A stretch of 19,539 nt of DNA from NCBI GenBank assembly GCA_905201055.1, contig CAJKMT010000029.1, positions 1-19,539 on the forward strand, read 5' to 3'. Below, in pieces: positions 1-6,532 of this stretch. The stretch is from an uncultured Sutterella sp. Its GTDB lineage: Bacteria > Pseudomonadota > Gammaproteobacteria > Burkholderiales > Burkholderiaceae_F. The stretch's first letter is position 1; every line of letters begins with the position of its first letter. The position numbers and the translations under genes were made by a program. The notes beneath the pieces were generated by a model that was not told the DNA's origin, did not search any database, and saw nothing but the letters and a program-made list of their open reading frames with translations.

Positions 1-54
1 GGCGTTCCTTATATCCTCGGCATGAATGCCGGGGCTTTACGGAACTTGCGGTAA
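1..54 (+). CDS. possible C-terminal tail of an upstream gene (partial)
   Basis: Frame 1 is open from the window edge to a TAA at 52-54 and would encode a 17-residue tail ending AGALRNLR. The stop lies 38 bases before the start of the next gene, an ordinary spacing. Nothing in 17 residues identifies a family. Frame 3 is also open across this stretch, and two inverted repeats lie here, so it could instead be untranslated leader. This is a weak call. Confidence 0.25.
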   Translation, partial: GVPYILGMNAGALRNLR

Positions 55-56
55 AG
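18..56 (+). repeat. two tandem inverted repeats at the window start
   Basis: CGGCAT (18-23) and ATGCCG (26-31) form a perfect inverted repeat with a two-base centre. CTTTAC (35-40) and GTAAAG (51-56) form a second with a ten-base loop. They sit side by side 36 bases before the first clear gene. They may be a folded mRNA leader or the end of the previous transcript. There is no T-run after them, so a simple intrinsic terminator is unlikely. Confidence 0.35.
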
Positions 57-92
57 GAAAATCTTTTCAACGATACCACAGGATTGATTATC

Positions 93-455
93 ATGATTAA
101 CTTCATTGTGCTTGACTTCGGCGAATACAAAGTTGACCTTTATGACGAACCGGAATTCATCGAAAAATTTGATGCGGATCCATTAGATCCTGCCGAATTC
201 GAACGAGCGGAAGACCGCATCATTGAGCTTGTTGAAGGCAATGGTTACGAGATTGCCTGGAGCCGAGAAGACGCAGTCAGTAAAGTACTCGAAGAAATCG
301 AAGTGCTTTCCATTGAGGATGGCGACGATGACGACGAACTACTCATCGAAATGGCAAAAATGCTCATTCAAATTGCCCAGGGGCGCGGATGGGACAATAT
401 CATCGAGCGCAATACGCCGTACGATTACGGCGCAACTGCCGACTTTGATTTATAG
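93..455 (+). CDS. small acidic protein of unknown function (120 aa)
   Basis: I do not recognise the family. The protein is strongly acidic, with Asp/Glu runs in the middle (GDDDDELLIEMAK) and an acidic end (YDYGATADFDL), and has no membrane segment or signal peptide. It is predicted to be soluble and could be a binding or inhibitory partner. I place the start at ATG 93, ten bases after an AGG at 80-82. A TTG at 84 is in frame but sits directly on that AGG, and the frame has no stop back to the window edge, so a longer form is not excluded. The gene is followed by a repeated 20-base motif and a hairpin that separate it from the downstream operon. Confidence 0.75.
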   Translation: MINFIVLDFGEYKVDLYDEPEFIEKFDADPLDPAEFERAEDRIIELVEGNGYEIAWSREDAVSKVLEEIEVLSIEDGDDDDELLIEMAKMLIQIAQGRGWDNIIERNTPYDYGATADFDL

Positions 456-460
456 GTCAA

Positions 461-480
461 TTAAAACCTCATAAATTGAT
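461..480 (+). promoter_or_regulatory. 20-base regulatory motif, copy A
   Basis: The segment has the core TTAAAACCTCATAA followed by ATTGAT. It recurs with a single mismatch on the other strand at 9889-9908. Each copy ends exactly 40 bases before a start codon (521 here, 9848 there). The internal CATAAA could serve as a -10 box, which would put a transcript start at about 482, at the base of the following hairpin. I see no convincing -35 at 17 bases, so an operator or an activator-dependent promoter is equally possible. The function is inferred; the sequence match and spacing are seen directly. Confidence 0.5.
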
Positions 481-520
481 ACTCCTGTTTTTATCCTTCG
501 GGATATGACAGGAGTTTTTT
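481..520 (+). promoter_or_regulatory. hairpin burying the ribosome-binding site, with T-run
   Basis: ACTCCTGT (481-488) pairs perfectly with ACAGGAGT (508-515). Inside it TATCC (492-496) pairs with GGATA (501-505) around a TTCG tetraloop, giving 13 pairs with a small internal loop. The right arm contains the AGGAG Shine-Dalgarno sequence (510-514) for ATG 521, and T515-T520 follow. The structure could be an intrinsic terminator for the upstream gene, an RBS-masking switch for the operon, or both. Either would make the operon poorly expressed until the hairpin is opened. Confidence 0.7.
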
Positions 521-1687
521 ATGACTACGAAACCTTTGCGTTTCCCCACTTCCGGCTTTAAAGCCAATGAACTTTATGAGCCGGGTTTTCTCTGGTACGA
601 AGGCAAACCGGTAGCCTTTGTGAACGATCATTTTGCCGTACAGCTTTTGCTGCCCGCTGAACTTCTTGAGCGCCACCCCTACTACTCAGCCTCCTTTAAC
701 GGTTTTATCGAGATTTCTTCCTCCATTGTCTGGATGGCCCCTGTTTTTGTGATGAATCTGATTCGCGCGTGGACCAAACGATATTTTGGGGCGAACTTTA
801 AAGAGGATTTTCACACTGTCAAAAATGCCGTGAAAAATCTTTTCGGTTTTCATACGGGCTACCCTGACTTGGTAAGAAGAATCAAATACCCGGCGCCCGA
901 TGACAGCCTTCTTTATCCGGCAGCACTGCCAATCGAAAAGACCTTTAAAGAAACCGTCCGAGAGGCGCAGGCTGCCGATTTTCATTACTTGTATGAAGTG
1001 ACGCCCCTATGGTCAAACCACGTCAGAAAAAGCACCTGCACTGATCGCATGCGATGCGGCCGCATGAAGGTGAAACTTAACTCGCTTGTGGACATTCAAA
1101 CAAGCAGAAATCTGGTGCTTGAAGGTTTATCTGATCTTCATTATGAGTACGACGGCCTTCTTGGAATCTGTATCCGAAAGTTGGACTGTAATGGCAAGCT
1201 GATCGACTACTGGTTTATTCCCAGTCAGATGATCAAGCACGATATGTTCACAAGTCAATACCGGCACTACATTGTGGACTATGAATTGGCTAATCGACTT
1301 TCTGTTGCCGATGCCCCGAAGACTAAAGCCCGAGAGGTCGACCAAAGGCTCGATGCGGTCGCTTGGTCAAAGGATCAAACGCTTGACGCTTACGGGCTTG
1401 AAGAAATCGCTTTGGTGATGATCTCACTTGAAGAACCCAAGCACGCCATTACCCGCTACCGACACATCTTAAGTGAGCTCTTTGTAAATGAAACAGCATT
1501 GGGTGAAGTGATCGAAAAAATTGAAGCCTCTTCTGAAGGACGCCACACCAAAGGAGCCGTTAAAGCAGAGAAGCTGCGTCAGGCTTGTCTGGAGCGAGCC
1601 ATTGAATTTACTGGAGCCAAGCCCGGTCATCCTTTGCAGAAATTCTATCCTAAGGGGGCTTCTCCTTATAGTCTTGATGCATCATAA
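521..1687 (+). CDS. unrecognised MoxR/VWA-linked protein, paralogue 1 (388 aa)
   Basis: This is the first gene of an operon with a second copy of the family, a MoxR ATPase and a VWA protein. I do not recognise the family. It aligns with the next gene over most of its length: both have a [WR]Y[ED]G.PVA[FY]V opening (about residues 25-34), a PYYSA.FNGFIEI block (about 53-65), a RYFGA block (about 88-92), LFG.[HY]TG (about 107-113) and RA.EF.G near the C-terminus (about 363-369). No catalytic motif, signal peptide or membrane segment is evident. The start is fixed by AGGAG six bases before ATG 521, inside a hairpin. In this context it may be a substrate-recognition or scaffold subunit for the ATPase/VWA pair; that is inference. 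Confidence 0.85.
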   Translation: MTTKPLRFPTSGFKANELYEPGFLWYEGKPVAFVNDHFAVQLLLPAELLERHPYYSASFNGFIEISSSIVWMAPVFVMNLIRAWTKRYFGANFKEDFHTVKNAVKNLFGFHTGYPDLVRRIKYPAPDDSLLYPAALPIEKTFKETVREAQAADFHYLYEVTPLWSNHVRKSTCTDRMRCGRMKVKLNSLVDIQTSRNLVLEGLSDLHYEYDGLLGICIRKLDCNGKLIDYWFIPSQMIKHDMFTSQYRHYIVDYELANRLSVADAPKTKAREVDQRLDAVAWSKDQTLDAYGLEEIALVMISLEEPKHAITRYRHILSELFVNETALGEVIEKIEASSEGRHTKGAVKAEKLRQACLERAIEFTGAKPGHPLQKFYPKGASPYSLDAS

Positions 1688-1700
1688 ACTGAATGTTCAA

Positions 1701-1727
1701 ACGTTATTCTTTCAGTAAGAAAAACGT
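1701..1727 (+). promoter_or_regulatory. intercistronic hairpin between the two paralogues
   Basis: ACGTT (1701-1705) pairs with AACGT (1723-1727), and TTCTT (1707-1711) pairs with AAGAA (1717-1721), around a TCAGT loop. This makes ten pairs broken by one A-A mismatch. No T-run follows, so it is not a classical terminator. It lies in the only sizeable gap (61 bases) of the operon and could be an mRNA processing or stability element, or modulate translation of the second paralogue, which has no clear Shine-Dalgarno sequence. Confidence 0.45.
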
Positions 1728-1748
1728 AGAAAATCAAGTCCGAAAATA

Positions 1749-2912
1749 ATGTCTGAACCCATTAAAACCAAAGAACTTTTTGCCGAATGCCTCAAAGAAG
1801 AGGGATTTATCCGCTATGACGGATATCCGGTGGCGTACGTCAAAAATGATCTTTCTGTGCTGCTTTTACTGCCCTTTTCTGAATTAAGAAATCGACCGTA
1901 CTATTCAGCGGCTTTTAACGGGTTTATTGAAATCGATCATTCGGTCAGTCTTTTGTCTGACCGCTTTATGCTTGCATTGATTGCCGAGTGGGGATGCCGC
2001 TACTTCGGTGCTCCCGAAAACCCCGACAGAGCCCGTTATTTAGAGGCAGCCTTAAAACGACTTTTTGGTCTTTACACTGGGCAGGATAACCTCGCTCAGG
2101 CGCTCATGAGCCCTGAGGATGAACAGTATCCGCTTGCGCACCAATTGACAAAGGGAGAAACCGACAGAATCATCGGACGAAACAAGAGCGCCTACCCCAC
2201 CTACATCATCAGAAGTCTCTGGTCCGGACGTGTTTTGCAGCAATCCCTTCAGTCAGGGGTGATGCGTGAAGCAAAATTACCGATTTGTATTGATTCCAAA
2301 GAGGTCAGAATCTCAACCGCCCAAGACCTTTTAGTGGCCTTGTGTCCGGGACAGAGTCAACGCAATTTTATGGGCAATTGTGTTCTCAAAACCAATGCGC
2401 AGGGTGATGTCGAACACAGTTGGCTTCTGCCGAAACAAGGGTGGCGGTGGTTCATGTTTGAACCCGGACAGACCTACTTCTTATCGAAAAAAAATATGGT
2501 CCACTACCTGCCGCGGATTTTGGATGAGGAAGATGACGCGCATCAATCTATCGATGACGTTCTCACCCATATGGCAGTCTCTGAAGACGACGCGGCAACG
2601 GCTTCGCAATTGGAGGGACTTTTAAAAATCGTCGCCGAACTTGACGGCTCCAAGAGCGGTCCGGTGTTCTGCACACCGATTCTTGAACAATTACTGCTGC
2701 AAAAACGACCCTTATCTGTCGTATTGAATGAAATCGACGCTCAGAACAAAGGTGCGCGTACTAACCTAAAGGTTAATCCCGCAAGCCTTCTGCTGGCCTG
2801 TGCCTCTCGCGCTCCGGAATTTCAGGGGCAGGGACGCATCGCAGGCAATCAATATTGTCCAATGCCTGAAATTGACTATCTGGCCAAAATTAATTTGGAG
2901 AAAGATTCATGA
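1749..2912 (+). CDS. unrecognised MoxR/VWA-linked protein, paralogue 2 (387 aa)
   Basis: This is a tandem paralogue of the 521-1687 gene, of nearly identical length and with the same conserved blocks (PYYSAAFNGFIEI, RYFGA, LFGLYTG, SRAPEFQG). The copies have diverged clearly, especially between about residues 120 and 300, so they probably act as two distinct subunits rather than a recent duplication. Its middle contains GDVEHSWLLP, matching GKLIDYWFIP in the first copy. No enzyme motif is evident. ATG 1749 has no good Shine-Dalgarno sequence, in contrast to the first copy. The 3' end overlaps the MoxR start (ATGA, 2909-2912), so the ATPase is probably translationally coupled to it. Confidence 0.85.
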   Translation: MSEPIKTKELFAECLKEEGFIRYDGYPVAYVKNDLSVLLLLPFSELRNRPYYSAAFNGFIEIDHSVSLLSDRFMLALIAEWGCRYFGAPENPDRARYLEAALKRLFGLYTGQDNLAQALMSPEDEQYPLAHQLTKGETDRIIGRNKSAYPTYIIRSLWSGRVLQQSLQSGVMREAKLPICIDSKEVRISTAQDLLVALCPGQSQRNFMGNCVLKTNAQGDVEHSWLLPKQGWRWFMFEPGQTYFLSKKNMVHYLPRILDEEDDAHQSIDDVLTHMAVSEDDAATASQLEGLLKIVAELDGSKSGPVFCTPILEQLLLQKRPLSVVLNEIDAQNKGARTNLKVNPASLLLACASRAPEFQGQGRIAGNQYCPMPEIDYLAKINLEKDS

Positions 2913-3964
2913 AGTTTTCTGACTTAAAAGAAACCATCCTTGCTCAATTCATGGTCGAGGGCGGCAACCGCATCGTCCCCTTTATCGAAGGCAAGCCCGG
3001 CGGCGGAAAATCCGCCTGCGCCCGTGAAATCGTAGCGGAACTCAAAAAACGCTTTCATATTGCTGACGAAAATATCATTGAATTCAACCCCTCACTGCGA
3101 GATCCCGTGGATGTTTTAGGCATCCCCTTTAAACATGAATCGGGCACACATAACGTGTGGCTGCCGCCCGAAGAGTTTTATAACCTACGTCAGGGCGTGG
3201 GCTACTGCGCGCTCATTATTGAAGAGCTCACTGACGCCCCGATGTCGATGCAAAACCCAATGTGCCGCATCATCCTGGATCGCTGGGCAGGCTCCGTGAA
3301 ATTAAGCGATAAGCTTTTCATTATCGCCACAGGTAATCGGGTGGAAGATAAGTCGGGCGCAAGCCGCATGTCCACAAAACTCGGCAACCGCCTGCGCTGT
3401 CTGCCTTTTGATGAAAATCTCGATGACTGGATCGCCTGGGCCAGAAAAAACCATATCGACGAGGTACTGATCAAATTTTTGCAGTTTCAGCCAAAACTCT
3501 TGTCGGATTTTGAACCCACACGCAAAACCAATCCCACGCCCCGCTCCTGGACCTCAGTGAGTTTGATTCCTGAATTGGCAGGCAGCGGCAAAGCCAAAGA
3601 ACGGCTTTTTCAGGAAATGGTAGCGGGCGACGTGGGCGAAGGCGCAGCTGCAGCCTACTGCGCCTTCAGAAAGATGTACCTGAATTTGCCCAATTTCAAT
3701 GACCTTCTTGCCAATCCCAAAACTTACCCTGTGCCGCAGGAGTTAAGCGTTCGCTGGGCCACGGTCATGAAGCTTGTTGATTTGATTGCAACCGACACTT
3801 GCTCACAAAGCGCAGCCGATGCCGCTCTAACTTATATCGGCCGGGTGCCGTCAGACATGCAGGCGATGGCTGTGCGAGAACTTTTCAGAGGTCGCGGGAA
3901 AGCGAAATTAATCGCAAGTCCCGTTTTCAAAAACCTTGCCACCAAAATCAGTAAGGCACTGTAA
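2909..3964 (+). CDS. MoxR-like AAA+ ATPase (351 aa)
   Basis: This is an AAA+ ATPase of the MoxR type, a group that typically works as a chaperone with a VWA-domain protein. Walker A is GKPGGGKS (28-35) and Walker B is ALIIEE (101-106), with Glu-Glu at the usual Asp-Glu position. Sensor 1 is the TGN at 141-143, a candidate arginine finger is in NRLR (160-163), and the sensor 2 region is TPRSW (210-214). The length is normal for the family and no key residue except the Walker B Asp differs. GGAG at 2897-2900 gives a good RBS eight bases before ATG 2909. The gene overlaps its neighbour on both sides (four bases upstream, one base downstream), which points to a stoichiometric complex. It is predicted to be cytoplasmic. 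The substrate is unknown. Confidence 0.93.
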   Translation: MKFSDLKETILAQFMVEGGNRIVPFIEGKPGGGKSACAREIVAELKKRFHIADENIIEFNPSLRDPVDVLGIPFKHESGTHNVWLPPEEFYNLRQGVGYCALIIEELTDAPMSMQNPMCRIILDRWAGSVKLSDKLFIIATGNRVEDKSGASRMSTKLGNRLRCLPFDENLDDWIAWARKNHIDEVLIKFLQFQPKLLSDFEPTRKTNPTPRSWTSVSLIPELAGSGKAKERLFQEMVAGDVGEGAAAAYCAFRKMYLNLPNFNDLLANPKTYPVPQELSVRWATVMKLVDLIATDTCSQSAADAALTYIGRVPSDMQAMAVRELFRGRGKAKLIASPVFKNLATKISKAL

Positions 3965-5142
3965 TGTTTGACACCATCGATAAGCTCACACAGGCGAAAA
4001 CCCGGCTGTCACTGAAAGAGCCTTTTTTCAGCACGATGCTCTTTCGATTCCCCCTGAAGGCAACAGAAGAAGTGCCATTGGCGGCCGTTACTCCTCGAGG
4101 CGTGATTCTCTATAACCCGAAAGCTATCGATAGGCTTTCAGTGGAAGAGATTGTCTTTTTGCTCTGCCACGAGGTGATGCATGTTGCCTTGTCACACGCC
4201 ATGCGCCGAGGCGACAGAGATCACTTCATTTTCAATATCGCCTGTGACGCCGTCATTAATGAAACGTTAATTGAACTGGGCATCGGGCAATTCTTAAATA
4301 ACGGCGTGAGAATGCCCGGAGCGCAAAATCGCCTGGCCGAAGATATTTATGATGAAATTTTCAAAAAAACAAAATTCATCACGATTGACCTTGATCTTAT
4401 TTTTTCGGGCGATAAAACAGCTCCCGCCTTTAAGGGGGACACGATTAGTGGAGCGCGTCGAGCTTACGGAGAGGCTTTGGATGAAAGCGAGGCACGGGAA
4501 ATCGCTAATCGGGTAAAGCTTGCCGTCGCCGAAGGCATCACCAAAGAAAAAATGTCCGGTATGGGCAATCGCAGGGGTACCTTTCTCGAAAAGCTTGAAA
4601 CCTGGGTACTCACGGAAAAACTTCCCTGGCATCAGCTTCTCGGCCGCTTTATGAATAAGTTTGTCTCACAGAATGAAAGCTGGCGCAGACCCAATAAACG
4701 ATTTAGCGATGTGTACCTGCCGTCGGTTGATAAAGAAGCCCGTATGGGAACGCTTATCGTAGGAATTGACACCTCCGGCTCCATTGACTCCAAAACGCTT
4801 GGCATTTTCGGCAAACACCTCTTTGATGTCATTGAGGAGTGCAAACCGGAAGAAGTGATTGTTTTGTGGTGTGATGCGGAAATACAAAAAGTCGAGCGCC
4901 ACGACTGGGAGGAAGTGTCCTTTGAACTTGAAGCACCGGGCAGAGGCGGTACCGATATGACAAAAATTACGAATTGGGTGGCTGATAATGCCGAAGAAGC
5001 CGATGCCTGTGTGATTCTGACTGACGGCTATACGCCGTACCCCGCCCCCGACGATGAAAAGGTGCCGACGCTTTGGATCTTAACCCAGGAAAATAAAAGA
5101 ATCCCCGAACACATCAATTACGTGATTTTTGAAACGGATTAG
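3964..5142 (+). CDS. metallopeptidase-like/VWA-domain protein (DUF2201 type, 392 aa)
   Basis: The N-terminal half is a putative zinc-metallopeptidase domain with HEVMH at 69-73 (HExxH, in a CHEVMHVALSH context). The C-terminal half is a VWA domain with an apparently complete metal-ion-dependent adhesion site: DTSGS (269-273), Thr330 in GGTD, and Asp354 in ILTDG. This arrangement matches the DUF2201 family, commonly encoded next to MoxR ATPases. There is no signal peptide, so it should act in the cytoplasm. The VWA domain would be the partner remodelled by the ATPase; whether the HExxH domain still cuts protein is unknown. TAA and ATG overlap by one base with moxR (TAATG), with AAGG seven bases upstream. 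The following antitoxin-like ORF starts two bases after its TAG. Confidence 0.92.
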   Translation: MFDTIDKLTQAKTRLSLKEPFFSTMLFRFPLKATEEVPLAAVTPRGVILYNPKAIDRLSVEEIVFLLCHEVMHVALSHAMRRGDRDHFIFNIACDAVINETLIELGIGQFLNNGVRMPGAQNRLAEDIYDEIFKKTKFITIDLDLIFSGDKTAPAFKGDTISGARRAYGEALDESEAREIANRVKLAVAEGITKEKMSGMGNRRGTFLEKLETWVLTEKLPWHQLLGRFMNKFVSQNESWRRPNKRFSDVYLPSVDKEARMGTLIVGIDTSGSIDSKTLGIFGKHLFDVIEECKPEEVIVLWCDAEIQKVERHDWEEVSFELEAPGRGGTDMTKITNWVADNAEEADACVILTDGYTPYPAPDDEKVPTLWILTQENKRIPEHINYVIFETD

Positions 5143-5144
5143 TC

Positions 5145-5273
5145 ATGGATCAGGAAAAAGAAATACAAAACCGAAAACCGGTCACTAAAAAGACCATTGA
5201 AGAGTTGGATCGGGAAATTGAGGCGGTTTTTGAAGAACTCGACCAAGTCAATAAGGAATTATTCGACAAATGA
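5145..5273 (+). CDS. 42-aa antitoxin-like ORF matching only the Phd neutralising tail
   Basis: This short ORF runs from ATG 5145 to TGA 5271-5273 and overlaps doc by ATGA. Its last 22 residues align without gaps to the last part of the P1 Phd antitoxin as I recall it (Phd residues 52-73): L-D-x-E at the start, a central F, then L-D-x-x-N-K-E-L, with about 10 of 22 identical. In Phd this segment is the helix that binds and inactivates Doc. The Phd N-terminal DNA-binding domain is absent: an in-frame TGA at 5130-5132, with no start codon between, blocks any longer form. The first 20 residues are charged and show no fold I recognise. It is inferred to be a minimal Doc antitoxin without autorepressor function. 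Confidence 0.8.
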   Translation: MDQEKEIQNRKPVTKKTIEELDREIEAVFEELDQVNKELFDK

Positions 5274-5662
5274 AATACTTAGAAGCCTGGGAATTAATTC
5301 GCTTAAACGAAAAACTTTTGAGTCGATACGGTGGACTTAAAGTGGCACGTTCAACAAACCAAGTTGACCGTGTTGAAGCACTATGCAGCCGTATCCTTTC
5401 GATTTTTGAGTATGGTGATGATCACTCGCTTGCTGCTACGGCGGCGATTTATTGTGAGGTCATTGCGAGAGGGCATGCCTTTAGTGATGCCAACAAACGA
5501 ACCGCCGTCAACGCGTTGTACCTTTTTTTGCACAGAAATAACCAAAGCACTCGAGTGCCGGCAGGATTGAGTGATTTGATCGTAAAAGTCGCCACAGGAG
5601 AAATAGCGAGAGATCAATTAGCGGATTTTGTCCGACGAAAAATCGTGGATTCGGAATTTTAG
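5270..5662 (+). CDS. doc: Doc family toxin, Fic-fold kinase (130 aa)
   Basis: This is a death-on-curing toxin. P1 Doc, 126 residues, is a Fic-fold enzyme that phosphorylates elongation factor EF-Tu and stops translation. The Doc/Fic signature is intact as HAFSDANKR (69-77), including His69, Phe71, Asp73, Asn75, Lys76 and Arg77. Further Doc-type blocks are SRYGGL near residue 18, an IARGH lead-in, and VATGEI near 107. The HxFxxANKR form is Doc-like rather than the HxFxxGNGR of AMP-transferring Fic enzymes. The length is full, so it looks active. The ATG overlaps the stop of the 42-codon antitoxin-like gene, the usual antitoxin-toxin coupling. Through that gene, doc is tied to the MoxR/VWA operon. 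Confidence 0.94.
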   Translation: MKYLEAWELIRLNEKLLSRYGGLKVARSTNQVDRVEALCSRILSIFEYGDDHSLAATAAIYCEVIARGHAFSDANKRTAVNALYLFLHRNNQSTRVPAGLSDLIVKVATGEIARDQLADFVRRKIVDSEF

Positions 5663-5670
5663 AAAGTTAC

Positions 5671-5695
5671 GAGGGCAACTTTTTTAATTGCCCTC
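5671..5695. terminator. stem-loop between convergent doc and sirtuin genes
   Basis: GAGGGCAA (5671-5678) pairs perfectly with TTGCCCTC (5688-5695) around a T-rich nine-base loop. It lies nine bases after the doc stop and twelve before the 3' end of the convergent sirtuin gene, so it may end transcripts from both sides. The T-run is in the loop; the flanking T-richness (TCTTTT on the + side) is modest, so termination efficiency is uncertain. Confidence 0.6.
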
Positions 5696-5707
5696 ATGTC
5701 TTTTCAA

Positions 5708-6532
5708 TTAAATCTTTGCTATCGGCTGCGCATTGGCTTTGACATTTTCGATGAGTTGTCCAACCTCTTTTAACACCATCGGCACAATGCCGGTGGCGCT
5801 ACCCAAACGAATATAGTTATAGGGGCCGCATTCCTCATCCATCATGGCGCAATTAAAAGCCATCTCTTCGGGCGGCTCTTTGTTAAGAAGCATACGGATG
5901 GGGGCGCCTGCCGCTGCCGCCATCGTCACAAAGTCCGCCGCCGGATAAACCGTACCGGATGTACCGATTGCAATGAAAATATCCACTTCTTTTAAGTAGG
6001 GCATAATCCAATCGAGTCCGTGAGGCGTTTCGCCAAACAGCACCACATCGGGTCTGACATTGAAATACCCGGCCCCGCACTTCGGACACACATTATCCTC
6101 TTTATAAAATCCTTTTCTTGGGAAAACTGCACCGCATTTTCGACAAACACTGTGGGTAAGCGTGCCATGAAGATGGAAAACCGCCGTATCCCCCGCCTCT
6201 TCGCACAGCGAATCAATGTTTTGAGTCACGTGGACAATGTCTGCCCGCAAACGATACTTCTTGACAAAGTCGGCAATCGCCCGATGCGCTGCATTAGGCT
6301 TGCAGGCGTCAAAGTCCCTGATGCGCTGATTGGTTGCCCGATAGACGCGTTCAGGCATTGCCCGCATGTAGCCTGCTGACAGACTTGTACTGTCATTGTC
6401 GGGGTTGCTGCCCGCGCCCCGATAGGTGGGAATTCCACTCTCTACAGATAATCCGGCCCCGGACAGAATAAAAATACTCGGGCGCTCTCCTCGCCACTTT
6501 TTAATCATCGTTGATAGCATCTTTTTTCTCAC
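5708..6532 (-). CDS. Sir2 family NAD-dependent protein deacylase (274 aa)
   Basis: This is a sirtuin, which removes acyl groups from lysine using NAD+ and releases nicotinamide and O-acyl-ADP-ribose. The NAD-binding motifs are GAGLSVESGIPTYRG (25-39) and GTS (190-192). QNID is at 104-107 and the catalytic His122 lies in FHLHGT. A complete zinc site is present: Cys130, Cys133, Cys149 and Cys152. An insertion after TYRG is Asp/Asn/Ser-rich (GAGSNPDNDSTS), unlike typical CobB. The intact zinc finger and catalytic set favour a deacylase rather than the NADase-type Sir2 domains of phage-defence proteins. The frame could begin at GTG 6532, directly after the upstream TAA, or at ATG 6520; neither has a strong RBS. 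The gene is translated right behind the 321-residue gene and is probably coupled to it. Confidence 0.93.
   Translation of the reverse strand: MRKKMLSTMIKKWRGERPSIFILSGAGLSVESGIPTYRGAGSNPDNDSTSLSAGYMRAMPERVYRATNQRIRDFDACKPNAAHRAIADFVKKYRLRADIVHVTQNIDSLCEEAGDTAVFHLHGTLTHSVCRKCGAVFPRKGFYKEDNVCPKCGAGYFNVRPDVVLFGETPHGLDWIMPYLKEVDIFIAIGTSGTVYPAADFVTMAAAAGAPIRMLLNKEPPEEMAFNCAMMDEECGPYNYIRLGSATGIVPMVLKEVGQLIENVKANAQPIAKI

Noticed and set aside
5270..5662. Fic-type AMP transferase
   Set aside because: The motif is HxFxDANKR with Lys and Arg as in Doc, not HxFxxGNGR, and the length and flanking blocks match Doc.
5708..6532. Sir2 protein as a phage-defence NADase
   Set aside because: It has the full zinc finger and deacylase motif set, with no fused or adjacent defence effector domain (TIR, SLOG, Argonaute), so a deacylase is the better reading; the context is still worth testing.
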